From Sphingobium jiangsuense (GTDB taxonomy: Bacteria > Pseudomonadota > Alphaproteobacteria > Sphingomonadales > Sphingomonadaceae), in NCBI RefSeq assembly GCF_014196495.1, contig NZ_JACIDT010000009.1, forward strand, positions 154,140 through 218,139: a DNA stretch of 64,000 bases, written 5' to 3'. How positions within the stretch are numbered: the stretch's first letter is position 1; every line of letters begins with the position of its first letter. The notes under the pieces are model-generated. The model had not been told where the DNA came from and ran no database searches. It saw only the letters and a program-made list of their open reading frames with translations. This document shows, in pieces, positions 1 to 8,100 of the stretch. The position numbers were made by a program, and so were the translations under genes.

Positions 1-906
1 ACCCGCACCGCCGTCGCGCCGATGAGCGAGCGGGTGGAACCGGCGGCGATCCGCCAGTTCGAGCCGTGCCTGACGGCGGGCCGGTGCGACGGCATCCGCG
101 ATTTCGCCAGCCCGCTCACCATCACCATGATGGGGCAGCTGCTCGGCATCGCGGTGGAGAAGGTGCAGGATATTCGCGGCCTCACCCATTTGCTGGCCGA
201 GCATGCGCTGGCGATCCGCCTCGGCGCCACGCCCAGGCCGGAGGCGCAGGGGGCGAGCGACGATATCCGCAACCTCTTCATGGGGCTGGTCGAGACGGGC
301 GATTATGCGCCGGGCGGCATCTTCGCGCTGCTGGCCGAGCGCCATGGGGCGGGCGACCTCTCCGCCGACGAGCTGGTGCAGTTCGCGACGCTGCTGTTCG
401 GCGCCGGGCATACGACGACGACGAACCTGATCGGCAACTGCCTCTACATGCTGACGCAGCGCCCGGACGATCTGGCGCGCATGCGCGAGGACGAGGCGTT
501 TATCGAGCCGTTCATCGAGGAGGTGCTGCGCACCCGCCCGTCCTTCCACCGCATCCTGCGCATCACCACGCGGGAAGTGGAGCTGCACGGCGAGACGATT
601 CCGGCCGGGTCCATCGTCCGCCTGCTGCTGGCCTCGGCCAATCGCGACCCGGAATATTTCCCCGACGGCGAGGAATTCGACCCGGACCGCAAGGCGCGCA
701 TGCATTCCTCCTTCGGCCAGGGTATCCACAGCTGCCTCGGCAGCTGGCTCGCCCGGCTGGAGGCCCGCACCGCGCTGCGCATCATCAGCCGGCGCGCGGC
801 GCGGATCGAGCTGGACCCGGACACCGCGCCGACGCCGCTGACCGGCGGCACCTTCAACGAATTCGGCTTCGAGCATCTGCCGATCCTCATCGCGCCGCTG
901 GATTGA
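1..906 (+). CDS. Cytochrome P450 (5' end cut by window)
   Basis: The reading frame is open from base 1, so the N-terminal ~100 residues of a usual ~400-aa bacterial P450 lie outside the window; an internal ATG at 22 is probably not the start. P450 hallmarks are visible: an I-helix stretch AGHTTTT (about residue 135 of the visible part), the K-helix ExxR in EEVLRTR, and the haem-binding loop FGQGIHSCLG with the thiolate Cys near visible residue 245. The enzyme should be a soluble monooxygenase taking electrons from a ferredoxin and ferredoxin reductase, but no dedicated ferredoxin is adjacent. It is convergent with the flavin reductase that follows. Its place beside a ring-cleavage cluster suggests it hydroxylates a substrate of that pathway; this is inference. 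Confidence 0.93.
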   Translation, partial: TRTAVAPMSERVEPAAIRQFEPCLTAGRCDGIRDFASPLTITMMGQLLGIAVEKVQDIRGLTHLLAEHALAIRLGATPRPEAQGASDDIRNLFMGLVETGDYAPGGIFALLAERHGAGDLSADELVQFATLLFGAGHTTTTNLIGNCLYMLTQRPDDLARMREDEAFIEPFIEEVLRTRPSFHRILRITTREVELHGETIPAGSIVRLLLASANRDPEYFPDGEEFDPDRKARMHSSFGQGIHSCLGSWLARLEARTALRIISRRAARIELDPDTAPTPLTGGTFNEFGFEHLPILIAPLD

Positions 907-952
907 GGGGGCGGGGCGCGCCAGGGCAGGGCGGAGACGGCGGCGGCCGCGC

Positions 953-1462
953 CTATCCGCCCAGCACCCGATAGCCCCCGTCGGCATAGACCAGCGGATC
1001 GATGGCGCGGGGCAGGTGCACGGCGCGGACCCTGCCGATGACGATGGCATGCGTGCCGTACCGCATCTGCCCGTCCTGCGCGCAGAGGATGGCCGCCTGC
1101 GCATCGGCGAGATAGGGGATGCGCCGGTCGTCCTCGCGCCAGCCGCCACAGGCGAAGCGGTCCTCGCCCTTCGCGCCGCTGGCGCACAGCGTGGCGAGCG
1201 GCGCCTGATCGGCCGCGAGGATGTTGATGGCGAAATCCGCCCCCTCGCTCAGCGCCGCGAAAAAGGATGTCGCCCGGTTCACGCATACCAGCATCGCGGG
1301 CGGCTCCATGGTCAGTGCGGTGGTCGAGGTGGCGGTCATCGCGTTGCGGCGGCCCTGCGCGTCGACGGTCGACAGGATGGTGACCGAACTGGCGAGACCG
1401 CGCATCGCCAGCTTCAGCTGGCGGGAGAGGTTTTCGTCCGGGGATATGCCTGTTTCCTGCAT
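953..1462 (-). CDS. Flavin reductase domain protein (HpaC/HsaB-type FMN/FAD reductase)
   Basis: A 169-aa protein, the usual size for the small reductase component of two-component flavin monooxygenases. The N-terminal part has the family pattern LKLAMRGLASSVTILST followed by MTATSTTALTMEPP and the C-terminal part has YGTHAIVIGRV, both typical of the flavin_Reduct fold. It reduces free FMN or FAD with NAD(P)H and passes the reduced flavin by diffusion to an oxygenase. Two possible partners are in the cluster, the HsaA-like enzyme at 2854 and the HpaB-like enzyme at 5298, and I see no other flavin reductase in the window, so it may serve both. It lies just downstream of the iron-sulfur reductase on the same strand (21-bp gap), so the two are probably co-transcribed. 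Confidence 0.92.
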   Translation of the reverse strand: MQETGISPDENLSRQLKLAMRGLASSVTILSTVDAQGRRNAMTATSTTALTMEPPAMLVCVNRATSFFAALSEGADFAINILAADQAPLATLCASGAKGEDRFACGGWREDDRRIPYLADAQAAILCAQDGQMRYGTHAIVIGRVRAVHLPRAIDPLVYADGGYRVLGG

Positions 1463-1483
1463 GATGATGCCTTTCTGGGAGGG

Positions 1484-2461
1484 TTAAAGATCGAGCACCA
1501 GCCGGGGCGTTTTAGACCGCGAGCAGCAGGTCGTCAGCCGGTCGCCCCGCGCATGCTCCTCGTCGGAGAGGAGATAGTCGCGATGGTCCGGCACGCCTTC
1601 GAGCACATGCACAACGCAGGTGCCGCAAATCCCCTCCGAACAGGAGGTCGGGATGAACACGCCCTGCTCGCCCAATATGTCCACGATCGTCCGGCCGGCG
1701 GGAATCTCCACGCTCAGCCCGGTGCTGGCGAGCGTGACCGTGAAGCTTTCGTCGGCGCCCTCCGGCGCGGGCCGGTCGGTCGGCGCCGCGAAAAATTCCC
1801 GATGCAGCTGCTCCTCGGCCCAGCCCTGCGCGCGGGCGCATTCCAGCACGGCATTGATGAAACCGGCGGGGCCGCAGACATAGACATGGGCTCCGGCGGC
1901 CGGATCGGCGAGGATGCGCGCGAGGTCGATCTGCTGCCCGGCCGGGCCGTCATCCAGATGCAGGACGCTGCGGGCCGCGATCGGACTGGCCGCGATGGCG
2001 TCGCGATAGGCCATCTTCGCCGCCGACCGGGCGCAATAATGCATCTCGTAGCTTGCGCCCGCGCCGTGCAGGCGCTCGGCCATGCACAATATCGGCGTGA
2101 TGCCGATGCCGCCCGCGAACAGCAGCGAGTGCGTCGCCGCATGATCCAGCGGGAAATGGTTGCGCGGCGCGCTGATTCGGACGGTCTGGCCCACCTGGAG
2201 CCTGTCGTGGATGGCGGCCGATCCCCCGCGCGAGGCCGGTTCGCGCAGCACCGCGATTTCGTAGGTCCGGTCGTCGTCGGGCCTGTTGCACAGCGAATAT
2301 TGGCGGATCAGGTCCGGCGCGATTTCGAGGTCGATGTGCGCGCCCGCCTCGAACAGGGGCAGGCGGGCGCCATCCACGGCGCGCAGCAGCAGGCTGACGA
2401 TATCGTCGGCCTCAAGGCGTTTCTGGACGATCTGCACGTCCATCCAGGCGTTGGTCGCCAT
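1484..2461 (-). CDS. Phthalate-dioxygenase-type reductase (FMN, NAD(P)H, C-terminal [2Fe-2S])
   Basis: About 325 aa. The N-terminal half is a flavin-binding reductase barrel with the IRQYSLCN motif. An NAD-binding half follows, containing LLFAGGIGITPILCMAE. The C-terminal plant-type ferredoxin domain has Cys ligands in CSEGICGTC and a distal Cys in TTCC, roughly residues 273-312. This single-chain architecture is the VanB/PobB/phthalate dioxygenase reductase family, which passes electrons from NADH to a Rieske oxygenase. The ATG at 2461 is preferred over a TTG 18 bases upstream because AAAGGGGAAA precedes it at proper distance. The natural partner is the VanA/phthalate-type Rieske oxygenase at 19093-20325, 17 kb away but behind the same type of operator. 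Confidence 0.93.
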   Translation of the reverse strand: MATNAWMDVQIVQKRLEADDIVSLLLRAVDGARLPLFEAGAHIDLEIAPDLIRQYSLCNRPDDDRTYEIAVLREPASRGGSAAIHDRLQVGQTVRISAPRNHFPLDHAATHSLLFAGGIGITPILCMAERLHGAGASYEMHYCARSAAKMAYRDAIAASPIAARSVLHLDDGPAGQQIDLARILADPAAGAHVYVCGPAGFINAVLECARAQGWAEEQLHREFFAAPTDRPAPEGADESFTVTLASTGLSVEIPAGRTIVDILGEQGVFIPTSCSEGICGTCVVHVLEGVPDHRDYLLSDEEHARGDRLTTCCSRSKTPRLVLDL

Positions 2462-2475
2462 AGGGCTTTCCCCTT

Positions 2476-2580
2476 TCAATGCTTGAAGACAGGCCGGGCC
2501 GCGCGGGCCGCCCGGTCAGGATGAAATGCCCGCGTTGGCGCGGCCGCTGGCGGCGACGGATGGGCCTGATGGCTGGACAT
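2476..2580 (-). CDS. Possible 34-aa leader peptide ahead of the reductase gene
   Basis: A short open frame begins with ATG after a good ribosome-binding site (GAGGAG, six bases upstream) and stops 14 bases before the start of the reductase gene, inside that gene's own ribosome-binding region. The peptide is Pro/Ala/Arg/His-rich with no recognisable domain or membrane segment. The spacing suggests translational coupling or a leader role, but there is no homology support and it could be chance. Conservation of the frame and of its stop position in related clusters would decide. Confidence 0.3.
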   Translation of the reverse strand: MSSHQAHPSPPAAAPTRAFHPDRAARAARPVFKH

Positions 2581-2622
2581 GAAAAACTCCTCGTCCTTCT
2601 GGAATCGTTGATGCTGTGTATT

Positions 2623-2633
2623 TTGTCCTACGA
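2623..2633. promoter_or_regulatory. GntR/FCD-type operator, site 1
   Basis: TTGTCCTACGA, a near-palindrome of form YGT-N3-AC-R, 43 bp upstream of the 34-aa frame and within the divergent promoter gap (2580-2854). It is the site closest to the leftward flavin reductase / iron-sulfur reductase operon. Confidence 0.65.
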
Positions 2634-2767
2634 TTTTTGCACCATTTCGTAAAGCTCTGTCCGACGCCCTGATTTCGAAATGCCGGAAAATACCGAAAAC
2701 AACTCCTATAAAATCATTATAAATCAACATGATGATATAATAGCTCGACCGCCGGTCCAGAGCGGGC

Positions 2768-2796
2768 TTGACATCCCCGCATCGCGCTGGATAGAT
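2768..2796 (+). promoter_or_regulatory. Probable sigma-70-like promoter of the HsaA-like monooxygenase operon
   Basis: TTGACA (2768-2773), a 17-bp spacer and ATAGAT (2791-2796) give a good -35/-10 pair. The operator at 2796-2806 begins at the end of the -10, where a bound repressor would block initiation. Confidence 0.55.
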
Positions 2797-2806
2797 TGTC
2801 CTACAA
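2796..2806. promoter_or_regulatory. GntR/FCD-type operator, site 2 (perfect palindrome)
   Basis: TTGTCCTACAA is a perfect TTGT-N3-ACAA palindrome and the best example of the motif in the window. It overlaps the end of the -10 element of the rightward promoter, which favours repression. Confidence 0.7.
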
Positions 2807-2853
2807 CATAAGCAGATATTTGTCAGTCACTCCATAGGGATGAGGAACGCGCC

Positions 2854-4092
2854 TTGGCATCCGTCACAGATCTTTCTCCGACAAGCAGTGGAACCGCCGG
2901 GAGCGTGCGTGGCTATCCCGTGCTCGCCGACAGGGACGCGGCGGTGGAGGCCGTCCGGGCCCTGCTTCCCGGCATCGCCGCCCGCGCGGCGCAGGCCGAT
3001 GCGGCGCGCTGCGTTCCGCCCGAAACGATCCGCGAGCTGGAGGAGGCGGGCCTGTTCGGCCTGCTCACCCCGCGCGCCTATGGCGGCTCGGCCCTGGGGT
3101 GGGAGGCGCTGGTTTCCGTCGTCATGGAACTGGGCACGGTCTGCGGCTCCACCGGCTGGGTGTTCGGCGTCCTGTCGGGCCACAACCACATGCTCTCCCG
3201 CTTTCCCGAAGCCGTGCAGCAGGACATATTGTCCGATCCGCGCAACCATATGGCGGTGGTGTTCCGCCTGCGCGACGCCTGGACGGCGACGCCGGTCGAG
3301 GGCGGCTACCGGCTGACGGGCGGGCGCGGCCGCTTTTGCAGCGGGGTCGACCATTCGCGCTGGGTGGGGGTCAACGCGATCGTCGAGAGCGGGCCGGACG
3401 CGGGCCAGATGGCCTTCTGCCTGATCGAGCAGGAGCGGCTGGAAAAGCTGGACGACTGGGACGTCATGGGCATGCGCGGCACGCAGAGCCGGTCGATCGT
3501 GATCGACGGCCTCTTCGTGGAGGAAAGCAGGCTGATCAGGGCGGTGGATCTGGCCGGTCCCGCGGTCGGCCCCGCCGCCGCCGAGGCGGCCTTCTACGAC
3601 TGGCCCTATTTCGCGCTGGCGCCCTATGCCATCGTCGGGTCGCCGCTCGGCGTCGCGCGCGGCCTGCTGGATCAGGCGGTTACGGGGGTGAAGGGCCGGA
3701 TCGCGGGCTTCGACGACGAGCTGACGGCGGGGCAGGCGACCACCTTCGCGCGCCTGTCGCACGCGGCGCAGGATATAGAGATGGCGGCCGAACTGATCCT
3801 CGCCGATGCGCGCCGGATCGACGAGGGGCGCTTCGCCGATGCGGCGCCGCTCGACCATGCGCGGTTCCGCCGCAACCTCGCCAGCGCGCCGCAACTGGCG
3901 CGCGCGGCGGCCAACCGCCTGTTCGAAGGCGCGGGCGGCAGCGGCATCTATCGCAGCAATTCCATCGAACGGATGGTGCGGGACGTGAACGCCGGAGCGG
4001 CGCACTATGCCTTCACCGACGATATCGCGGCGCCCAATTACGGACGGGCGTTGCTGGGGCTGCCGCCCGCGCGCAGCAACAGCTTCGTCTGA
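2854..4092 (+). CDS. Acyl-CoA-dehydrogenase-fold flavin monooxygenase, oxygenase component (HsaA-like)
   Basis: A 412-aa protein of the acyl-CoA dehydrogenase superfamily, with an N-terminal helical domain (about 30-120), a middle beta domain containing the GTQSRSIVIDGLFV segment, and a C-terminal helical domain (about 240-390). The overall pattern fits the two-component aromatic hydroxylases HsaA and 4-hydroxyphenylacetate hydroxylase C2 rather than a true acyl-CoA dehydrogenase. Such enzymes use reduced flavin from a separate reductase to ortho-hydroxylate a phenol, making a catechol for ring cleavage. The start is a TTG at 2854 with GAGGA seven bases upstream; an ATG at 2840 is in another frame. 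It leads a rightward operon under an operator-bearing promoter. The exact substrate is unknown. Confidence 0.88.
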   Translation: MASVTDLSPTSSGTAGSVRGYPVLADRDAAVEAVRALLPGIAARAAQADAARCVPPETIRELEEAGLFGLLTPRAYGGSALGWEALVSVVMELGTVCGSTGWVFGVLSGHNHMLSRFPEAVQQDILSDPRNHMAVVFRLRDAWTATPVEGGYRLTGGRGRFCSGVDHSRWVGVNAIVESGPDAGQMAFCLIEQERLEKLDDWDVMGMRGTQSRSIVIDGLFVEESRLIRAVDLAGPAVGPAAAEAAFYDWPYFALAPYAIVGSPLGVARGLLDQAVTGVKGRIAGFDDELTAGQATTFARLSHAAQDIEMAAELILADARRIDEGRFADAAPLDHARFRRNLASAPQLARAAANRLFEGAGGSGIYRSNSIERMVRDVNAGAAHYAFTDDIAAPNYGRALLGLPPARSNSFV

Positions 4093-4132
4093 TCCCGGCC
4101 GCCGCCGACCCCATAGGAAAGGAAGCCCGACC

Positions 4133-5242
4133 GTGTCGACCGTCTGCCTGTCTACCAACGGAACCAATCATTTCACGCTGTCCGGCCCCGTCCGGACCGC
4201 CTTCGTGGCCACCACCGACGGCGTCCTCAAGATCGTGCGGCAAGCCGATGGCGGCTGGTCGGTGGAGCGGGCGATGCTGGAAGGCAGCCATATCTCGGCG
4301 CTGACCCGCGACCCGGCAACAGGCGGCCTCTATGCCGCGCAGATGCCCGGAACGCTGATGTTCAGCCCGGACGAGGGCGCGACATGGGAAGCGCGCGCCG
4401 CCGGCATCGCGGAAGGCGGCATCTATTCGCTGCGCTGTTACCGGCAGGGCGATGCCAGCGTGCTCTATCTCGGCACGCAGCCGGTCGGCCTCTATCGCAG
4501 CACCGACGAGGGCCGCAGCTGGCAGGATCTCGCCAGCGTCCGCACCGCCCCGCTGCACGACACCTGGCGCTTCCCCGCGCCGGGGCATGAACCGCATCTC
4601 AAGACGCTGGCGGTCGATCCGCGCAACCCGGACATCCTCTATGCCGGTGTCGAGCAAGGCGCGCTGCTGAAGTCGGTGGACGGCGGCAGGAACTGGAGCG
4701 ACCTCGACGAATTCGTCGATTATGAGCATTTCGTCTACAAGGACATTCATCAGGTGCTGCTGCGGCCGACCAATGCCGATGAACTATTCATCACCACCGG
4801 CCTCGGCATCTTCCACAGCGCCAATGGCGGCGTGAACTGGGAACAGCTGACCGGCAGCGATTTCCGCATCGGCTATCCCGACCAGCTGCTGTTCGCGCCG
4901 GATGACGACAGCAGGATGCTGGTGTCCGGCGGCTTTGCGACGCCCAATTTCTGGGTCGAGGAGAAATCGGCCAAGGGCACGGTGATGCTCAGCGAAAATG
5001 GCGGGCGGGACTGGCGCGCGCCCAGGGGCGGCTTCCCCGAAGGGCGGGCGAATGTCGAGGCGATGACCCTCTGCGCCCATCCCGGCGGATATGATATCCT
5101 CGCCGGGACCAGCGGCGGCGAGATTTTCCTCAGTTCCGACGGCGGCGAGAACTGGACGCGCATCCTGTCGGGCATCGCGCCGGTCAGCAAGCCGACGCAC
5201 GACACGCTGATCGAGGGGGTCGGCTACGGCATCGAGCCGTGA
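4133..5242 (+). CDS. Asp-box (BNR) repeat beta-propeller protein of unknown function
   Basis: 369 aa starting at GTG (4133) with AGGAAAGGAAG upstream. At least six Asp-box motifs of the S-x-D-x-G-x-x-W type are visible (SPDEGATW, STDEGRSW, SVDGGRNW, SANGGVNW, SENGGRDW, SSDGGENW), spaced roughly 50-70 residues apart, which predicts a six- or seven-bladed propeller like the sialidase / HCF136 / WD40-YVTN superfamily. There is no signal peptide, so it should be cytoplasmic. It is not an evident sialidase: I see no clear arginine triad. Its place between two flavin monooxygenases, with a 40-bp gap to the first, suggests a role in the same pathway, perhaps hydrolysis or isomerisation of a ring product; this is inference. 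Confidence 0.8.
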   Translation: MSTVCLSTNGTNHFTLSGPVRTAFVATTDGVLKIVRQADGGWSVERAMLEGSHISALTRDPATGGLYAAQMPGTLMFSPDEGATWEARAAGIAEGGIYSLRCYRQGDASVLYLGTQPVGLYRSTDEGRSWQDLASVRTAPLHDTWRFPAPGHEPHLKTLAVDPRNPDILYAGVEQGALLKSVDGGRNWSDLDEFVDYEHFVYKDIHQVLLRPTNADELFITTGLGIFHSANGGVNWEQLTGSDFRIGYPDQLLFAPDDDSRMLVSGGFATPNFWVEEKSAKGTVMLSENGGRDWRAPRGGFPEGRANVEAMTLCAHPGGYDILAGTSGGEIFLSSDGGENWTRILSGIAPVSKPTHDTLIEGVGYGIEP

Positions 5243-5297
5243 GGCCCGCCGCGCGACTTTGATAGTGAATGACGAATAGAGAGAGGGTGAGGATCGG

Positions 5298-6860
5298 ATG
5301 ACACAGCTTGACGTTCCCGGCGACGCTTCCAGTGCAAGCGTCGTGAAGCGGCCGCCCAACGGCAAGGAATATCTGCAAAGCCTTCAGGACGGGCGCGAGA
5401 TATGGATCTACGGCAAGCGCGTCGATGATGTCACCACGCATCCGGCCTTTCGCAACGCCGCGCAGTCCATCGCCCGCCTCTACGACGCGCTGCACGATCC
5501 GGCGATGCAGCCGGTGCTGACCAGCCCGACCGATACCGGCAGCGGCGGCTATACCCATAATTTCTTCAAGGCCCCGCGCACGCAGCAGGACCTGCTCGCC
5601 TCGCGCGAGGCGATCGCCGCATGGCAGCGGCTGGTCTATGGCTGGATGGGCCGGACGCCGGATTACAAGGCGTCCTTCACCGGCATCTTCGGCGCCAATC
5701 CCGACCATTTCCGCCCGCATCAGGACGTTGCGCGGCACTGGTACAAGGAAACGCAGGAAAAGGTCCTCTTCCTCAACCATGCGATCGTCAACCCGCCGGT
5801 CGACCGCAATCGCGCGGTCGATGACGTGGACGACGTGTTCGTCCATGCGGTGAAGGAAACCGACGCGGGCATCTATGTGCGCGGCGCGAAGGTGGTCGCG
5901 ACCGGATCGGCGCTGACGCAGGCGAATTTCTGCGCCCATAATCGCGGCATGCTGAAGAAGCGCGAATATGCGCTGGCCTTTTTCGCGCCGATGGACACGC
6001 CGGGCGTCAAGCTGATCTGCCGCCATTCCTATGAGCTGGCGGCGGGCGCGACCGGCAGCCCGTTCGATTATCCGCTGTCGAGCCGCCTCGACGAAAACGA
6101 CGCGATCCTGGTGTTCGACAATGCGTTCATCCCGTGGGAGAATGTGTTCTTCTACGGCGATGTCGATCGCGCCGACGGGCTGATCGGCGACGCCAACACC
6201 ACGGGCCGCGTCTGCATCCAGAGCTTCACCCGCCTGACCGTGAAGTTGGAATTCATCATCGGCCTGGTGCTGAAGGCGTCGAAGATCGCGGGCACGGCGG
6301 ACCAGCGGACGGTGAAGGCGCTGATCGGCGAACTGATCATGTGGCGCAACACCTGCTGGGGCCTGACCGACGCGATGATCGCCAACCCCGATCCGCTGCC
6401 CAACGGCTTCATCACCTTCAACGAAACCTACGGCACGACGCTGCGCGGACTGGGGCCGCATATCTACACGCGCATGCGCGACATCGTGCAGAAGGTGTGC
6501 AGCTCCAGCCTCATCTACCTCAATTCCAATGCGGTCGATTTCCGGAATGAGGACCTGCGGCCCTATCTGGAGGTCTATCTGCGCGGGTCGGACGGCATCG
6601 ACGCGGTGGAGCGGTCCAAGACCATGAAGCTGCTGTGGGATTCGGTCAGCAGCGAATTCGGCGCGCGGCACGAGCTCTATGAGCGCAACTATCTGGGCGG
6701 CCATGAGGACGTGCTGATGGGGCCGCTGTTCCAGGCGATGCGGACGGGGCAGGCGCAGGACTATACGCGCTTCGTCGACCAGTGCATGGACGAATATGAT
6801 CTGGACGGCTGGAAGCTGCCCGGCTTCAACAATGGCGACGACATCAGCATCATCCGCTGA
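5298..6860 (+). CDS. HpaB-family FADH2-dependent 4-hydroxyphenylacetate 3-monooxygenase-like oxygenase
   Basis: 520 aa, matching the 480-520-aa oxygenase component of the HpaB/PvcC family. Family features include GKRVDDVTTHPAF near the N-terminus, an RNPAD-equivalent HFRPHQDVARHWYKETQEK region, GAKVVATGSALTQANF, the loop PLSSRLDENDAILVFDNAFIPWENVF, and a C-terminal helical domain. These enzymes hydroxylate phenols ortho to the hydroxyl group using FADH2 from a separate reductase; the flavin reductase at 953-1462 is the obvious candidate. Start ATG at 5298 follows GAGAGGGTGAGGA. It is the third gene of the rightward operon and is followed 59 bp later by a DoxX-like gene. The long frame on the opposite strand is a codon-bias shadow. 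Confidence 0.93.
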   Translation: MTQLDVPGDASSASVVKRPPNGKEYLQSLQDGREIWIYGKRVDDVTTHPAFRNAAQSIARLYDALHDPAMQPVLTSPTDTGSGGYTHNFFKAPRTQQDLLASREAIAAWQRLVYGWMGRTPDYKASFTGIFGANPDHFRPHQDVARHWYKETQEKVLFLNHAIVNPPVDRNRAVDDVDDVFVHAVKETDAGIYVRGAKVVATGSALTQANFCAHNRGMLKKREYALAFFAPMDTPGVKLICRHSYELAAGATGSPFDYPLSSRLDENDAILVFDNAFIPWENVFFYGDVDRADGLIGDANTTGRVCIQSFTRLTVKLEFIIGLVLKASKIAGTADQRTVKALIGELIMWRNTCWGLTDAMIANPDPLPNGFITFNETYGTTLRGLGPHIYTRMRDIVQKVCSSSLIYLNSNAVDFRNEDLRPYLEVYLRGSDGIDAVERSKTMKLLWDSVSSEFGARHELYERNYLGGHEDVLMGPLFQAMRTGQAQDYTRFVDQCMDEYDLDGWKLPGFNNGDDISIIR

Positions 6861-6919
6861 AGAAGGCCGTCCGCCGCGCCGGGCAGGCGCGGGGAAAAAG
6901 AGAGAGGGGAGGGGCGAAA

Positions 6920-7423
6920 ATGCCGTCAACTTCGGAAATGCCGGCGGGAGCGGCGGCGGGAAAACCGGCCGGGGCGAGAGCCAGGGGCTGGGCCGCGCTC
7001 TTCTATGCGGCGCAATTTTTCTTCGGCGGGTGGTTCCTGTTCCACGGCCTCAACCACTGGCTGCAATTCTTCGTGCAGCCGTCCGGCAGCGGGCAGGGGA
7101 TGCGCGACCTCATCTCCGTGCTGATCGACAGCGGCATGTTCGATGTCGTCAAGGCGATCGAGGTGGCGGCGGGCGTGCTGCTGCTCGTCAACCGGTTCGT
7201 GCCGCTGGCGATCGCGGTGTCCTTCCCGATCACCATCGTGATTTCGTTCATGAATTTCACGATGGGCGACAATTTCGGCATCGTCACCGGCATCATCAGC
7301 ATCCTGCTGAACATCACCATGGCCGTCGGCTATCTCGACCGCTATCTGCCGATGCTCGTCTATGATGCGGAAGATCCGGGGATCGAGGGCCTGCAACGCC
7401 TTTTCCGCGAGGGCCTGAAGTGA
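6920..7423 (+). CDS. DoxX-family membrane protein (copy 1)
   Basis: 167 aa with four predicted membrane segments (about 28-50, 75-95, 97-118 and 122-142) after a polar Ala/Gly-rich N-terminus. The FFFGGWFLFHGLNHWLQFF and GMFDVVKAIEVAAGVLLLVNRF segments are the typical first half of DoxX/DoxD-like proteins. DoxX proteins are inner-membrane proteins linked elsewhere to quinone or thiol redox chemistry; the role here is not known. It is clearly related to the gene at 11485-11961, sharing GGWFLFHG-NHWLQFF and LFDVVK-IEV patterns, and both are immediately followed by a membrane-anchored NTF2-like gene. GGGGAGGGGCG-type purine stretch precedes the ATG. Confidence 0.88.
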   Translation: MPSTSEMPAGAAAGKPAGARARGWAALFYAAQFFFGGWFLFHGLNHWLQFFVQPSGSGQGMRDLISVLIDSGMFDVVKAIEVAAGVLLLVNRFVPLAIAVSFPITIVISFMNFTMGDNFGIVTGIISILLNITMAVGYLDRYLPMLVYDAEDPGIEGLQRLFREGLK

Positions 7424-7449
7424 AGTATACGGGAACAACGGAGACTATG

Positions 7450-7893
7450 ATGTCGGATAAGGTGATGCGGGGATGGGTGCATGTCGCCGCGATCGTCCTT
7501 GGTGTCGGCGTGCCCGCGGGGCTGACCATGGGCACGCTGCGCACGGGCGCCGATTATGAGGTGGTCGCGACCCCCAAGCAGGTGGTGGAAGGGCTGGAAA
7601 AGGCGCTGGCGGAAAAGGGCCAGGGCGCTGTACTGGATGGCTTTGTCGCGCCCGACGTGGTGACCCATCGCAGCGTGATGCGGGAAGGCGCGGCGTCCTT
7701 TGCCGAAGCCGCGCGGGCGGATGCGGAACGCACGCAGGATCTGCCCGCGCGCAGCCTCTCCGCCAATGCCAGCCTGGTGATGGTCCAGTCCGCGATGGCC
7801 GGGGCGGAAGCGGCGGGCGCGCCCGTCGTCCAGATCTATCGCGTCCGGGGCGGCAGGATCGTCGAATATTGGTCGGCCCAGCCGGCGCAGTGA
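7450..7893 (+). CDS. Membrane-anchored NTF2/SnoaL-like protein (copy 1)
   Basis: 147 aa from the ATG at 7450 (GGAG six bases upstream); a GTG at 7420 overlapping the DoxX stop and an ATG at 7447 are alternatives. The N-terminus carries a conserved MRGWVHVAAIVLGVGVPAG membrane anchor, then a SnoaL-like cone domain ending in VQIYRVRGGRIVEYW, the common C-terminal strand of polyketide-cyclase-type NTF2 folds. It resembles the protein at 10970-11488, which has the same MRGW anchor and the same RVKDGRIVEHW ending and also follows a DoxX gene. Function is unknown; the fold usually binds small hydrophobic ligands, so a periplasmic or membrane-surface ligand-handling role is possible. Confidence 0.82.
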   Translation: MSDKVMRGWVHVAAIVLGVGVPAGLTMGTLRTGADYEVVATPKQVVEGLEKALAEKGQGAVLDGFVAPDVVTHRSVMREGAASFAEAARADAERTQDLPARSLSANASLVMVQSAMAGAEAAGAPVVQIYRVRGGRIVEYWSAQPAQ

Positions 7894-7914
7894 GCTTTCG
7901 GATTGCCGAAACAG

Positions 7915-7941
7915 GGGCGAGGGTAATCCCTCGCCCTTTTT
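7915..7941 (+). terminator. Rho-independent terminator after the HsaA/HpaB operon
   Basis: A perfect 9-bp stem GGGCGAGGG / CCCTCGCCC with a TAAT loop is followed by five T residues, 21 bp after the NTF2-like stop codon. Confidence 0.9.
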
Positions 7942-7972
7942 GCGGAGTTGCGGCCGGAAGCTGACCTCAAGA

Positions 7973-8052
7973 ACCGCTCGCCCTGAGCTTGTCGAAGGGC
8001 TGTACTTTCCGTTTAGGAAGGACAGGGCTTCGACAGGCTCAGCCCGAACGGA
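7973..8052. repeat. Sphingomonad palindromic (REP-like) element
   Basis: Two ~31-bp arms in inverted orientation: the left contains GCCCTGAGCTTGTCGAAGGGC and the right CAGGGCTTCGACAGGCTCAG, separated by ~18 bp. This type of intergenic palindrome is common in sphingomonads and fills the gap between the convergent operons. A weak long hairpin could also serve as a terminator for the leftward genes. Confidence 0.8.
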
Positions 8053-8100
8053 AGTTGGGAGAAAATCGCCTCTCAACCAAAGCGATCCTCGCTTCAATCA

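Noticed and set aside
5184..6929. Long minus-strand frame opposite the HpaB-like gene
   Set aside because: Arg/His/Asp-rich shadow of a high-GC gene on the other strand, with no domain and no ribosome-binding site; the plus-strand protein is a clear family member.
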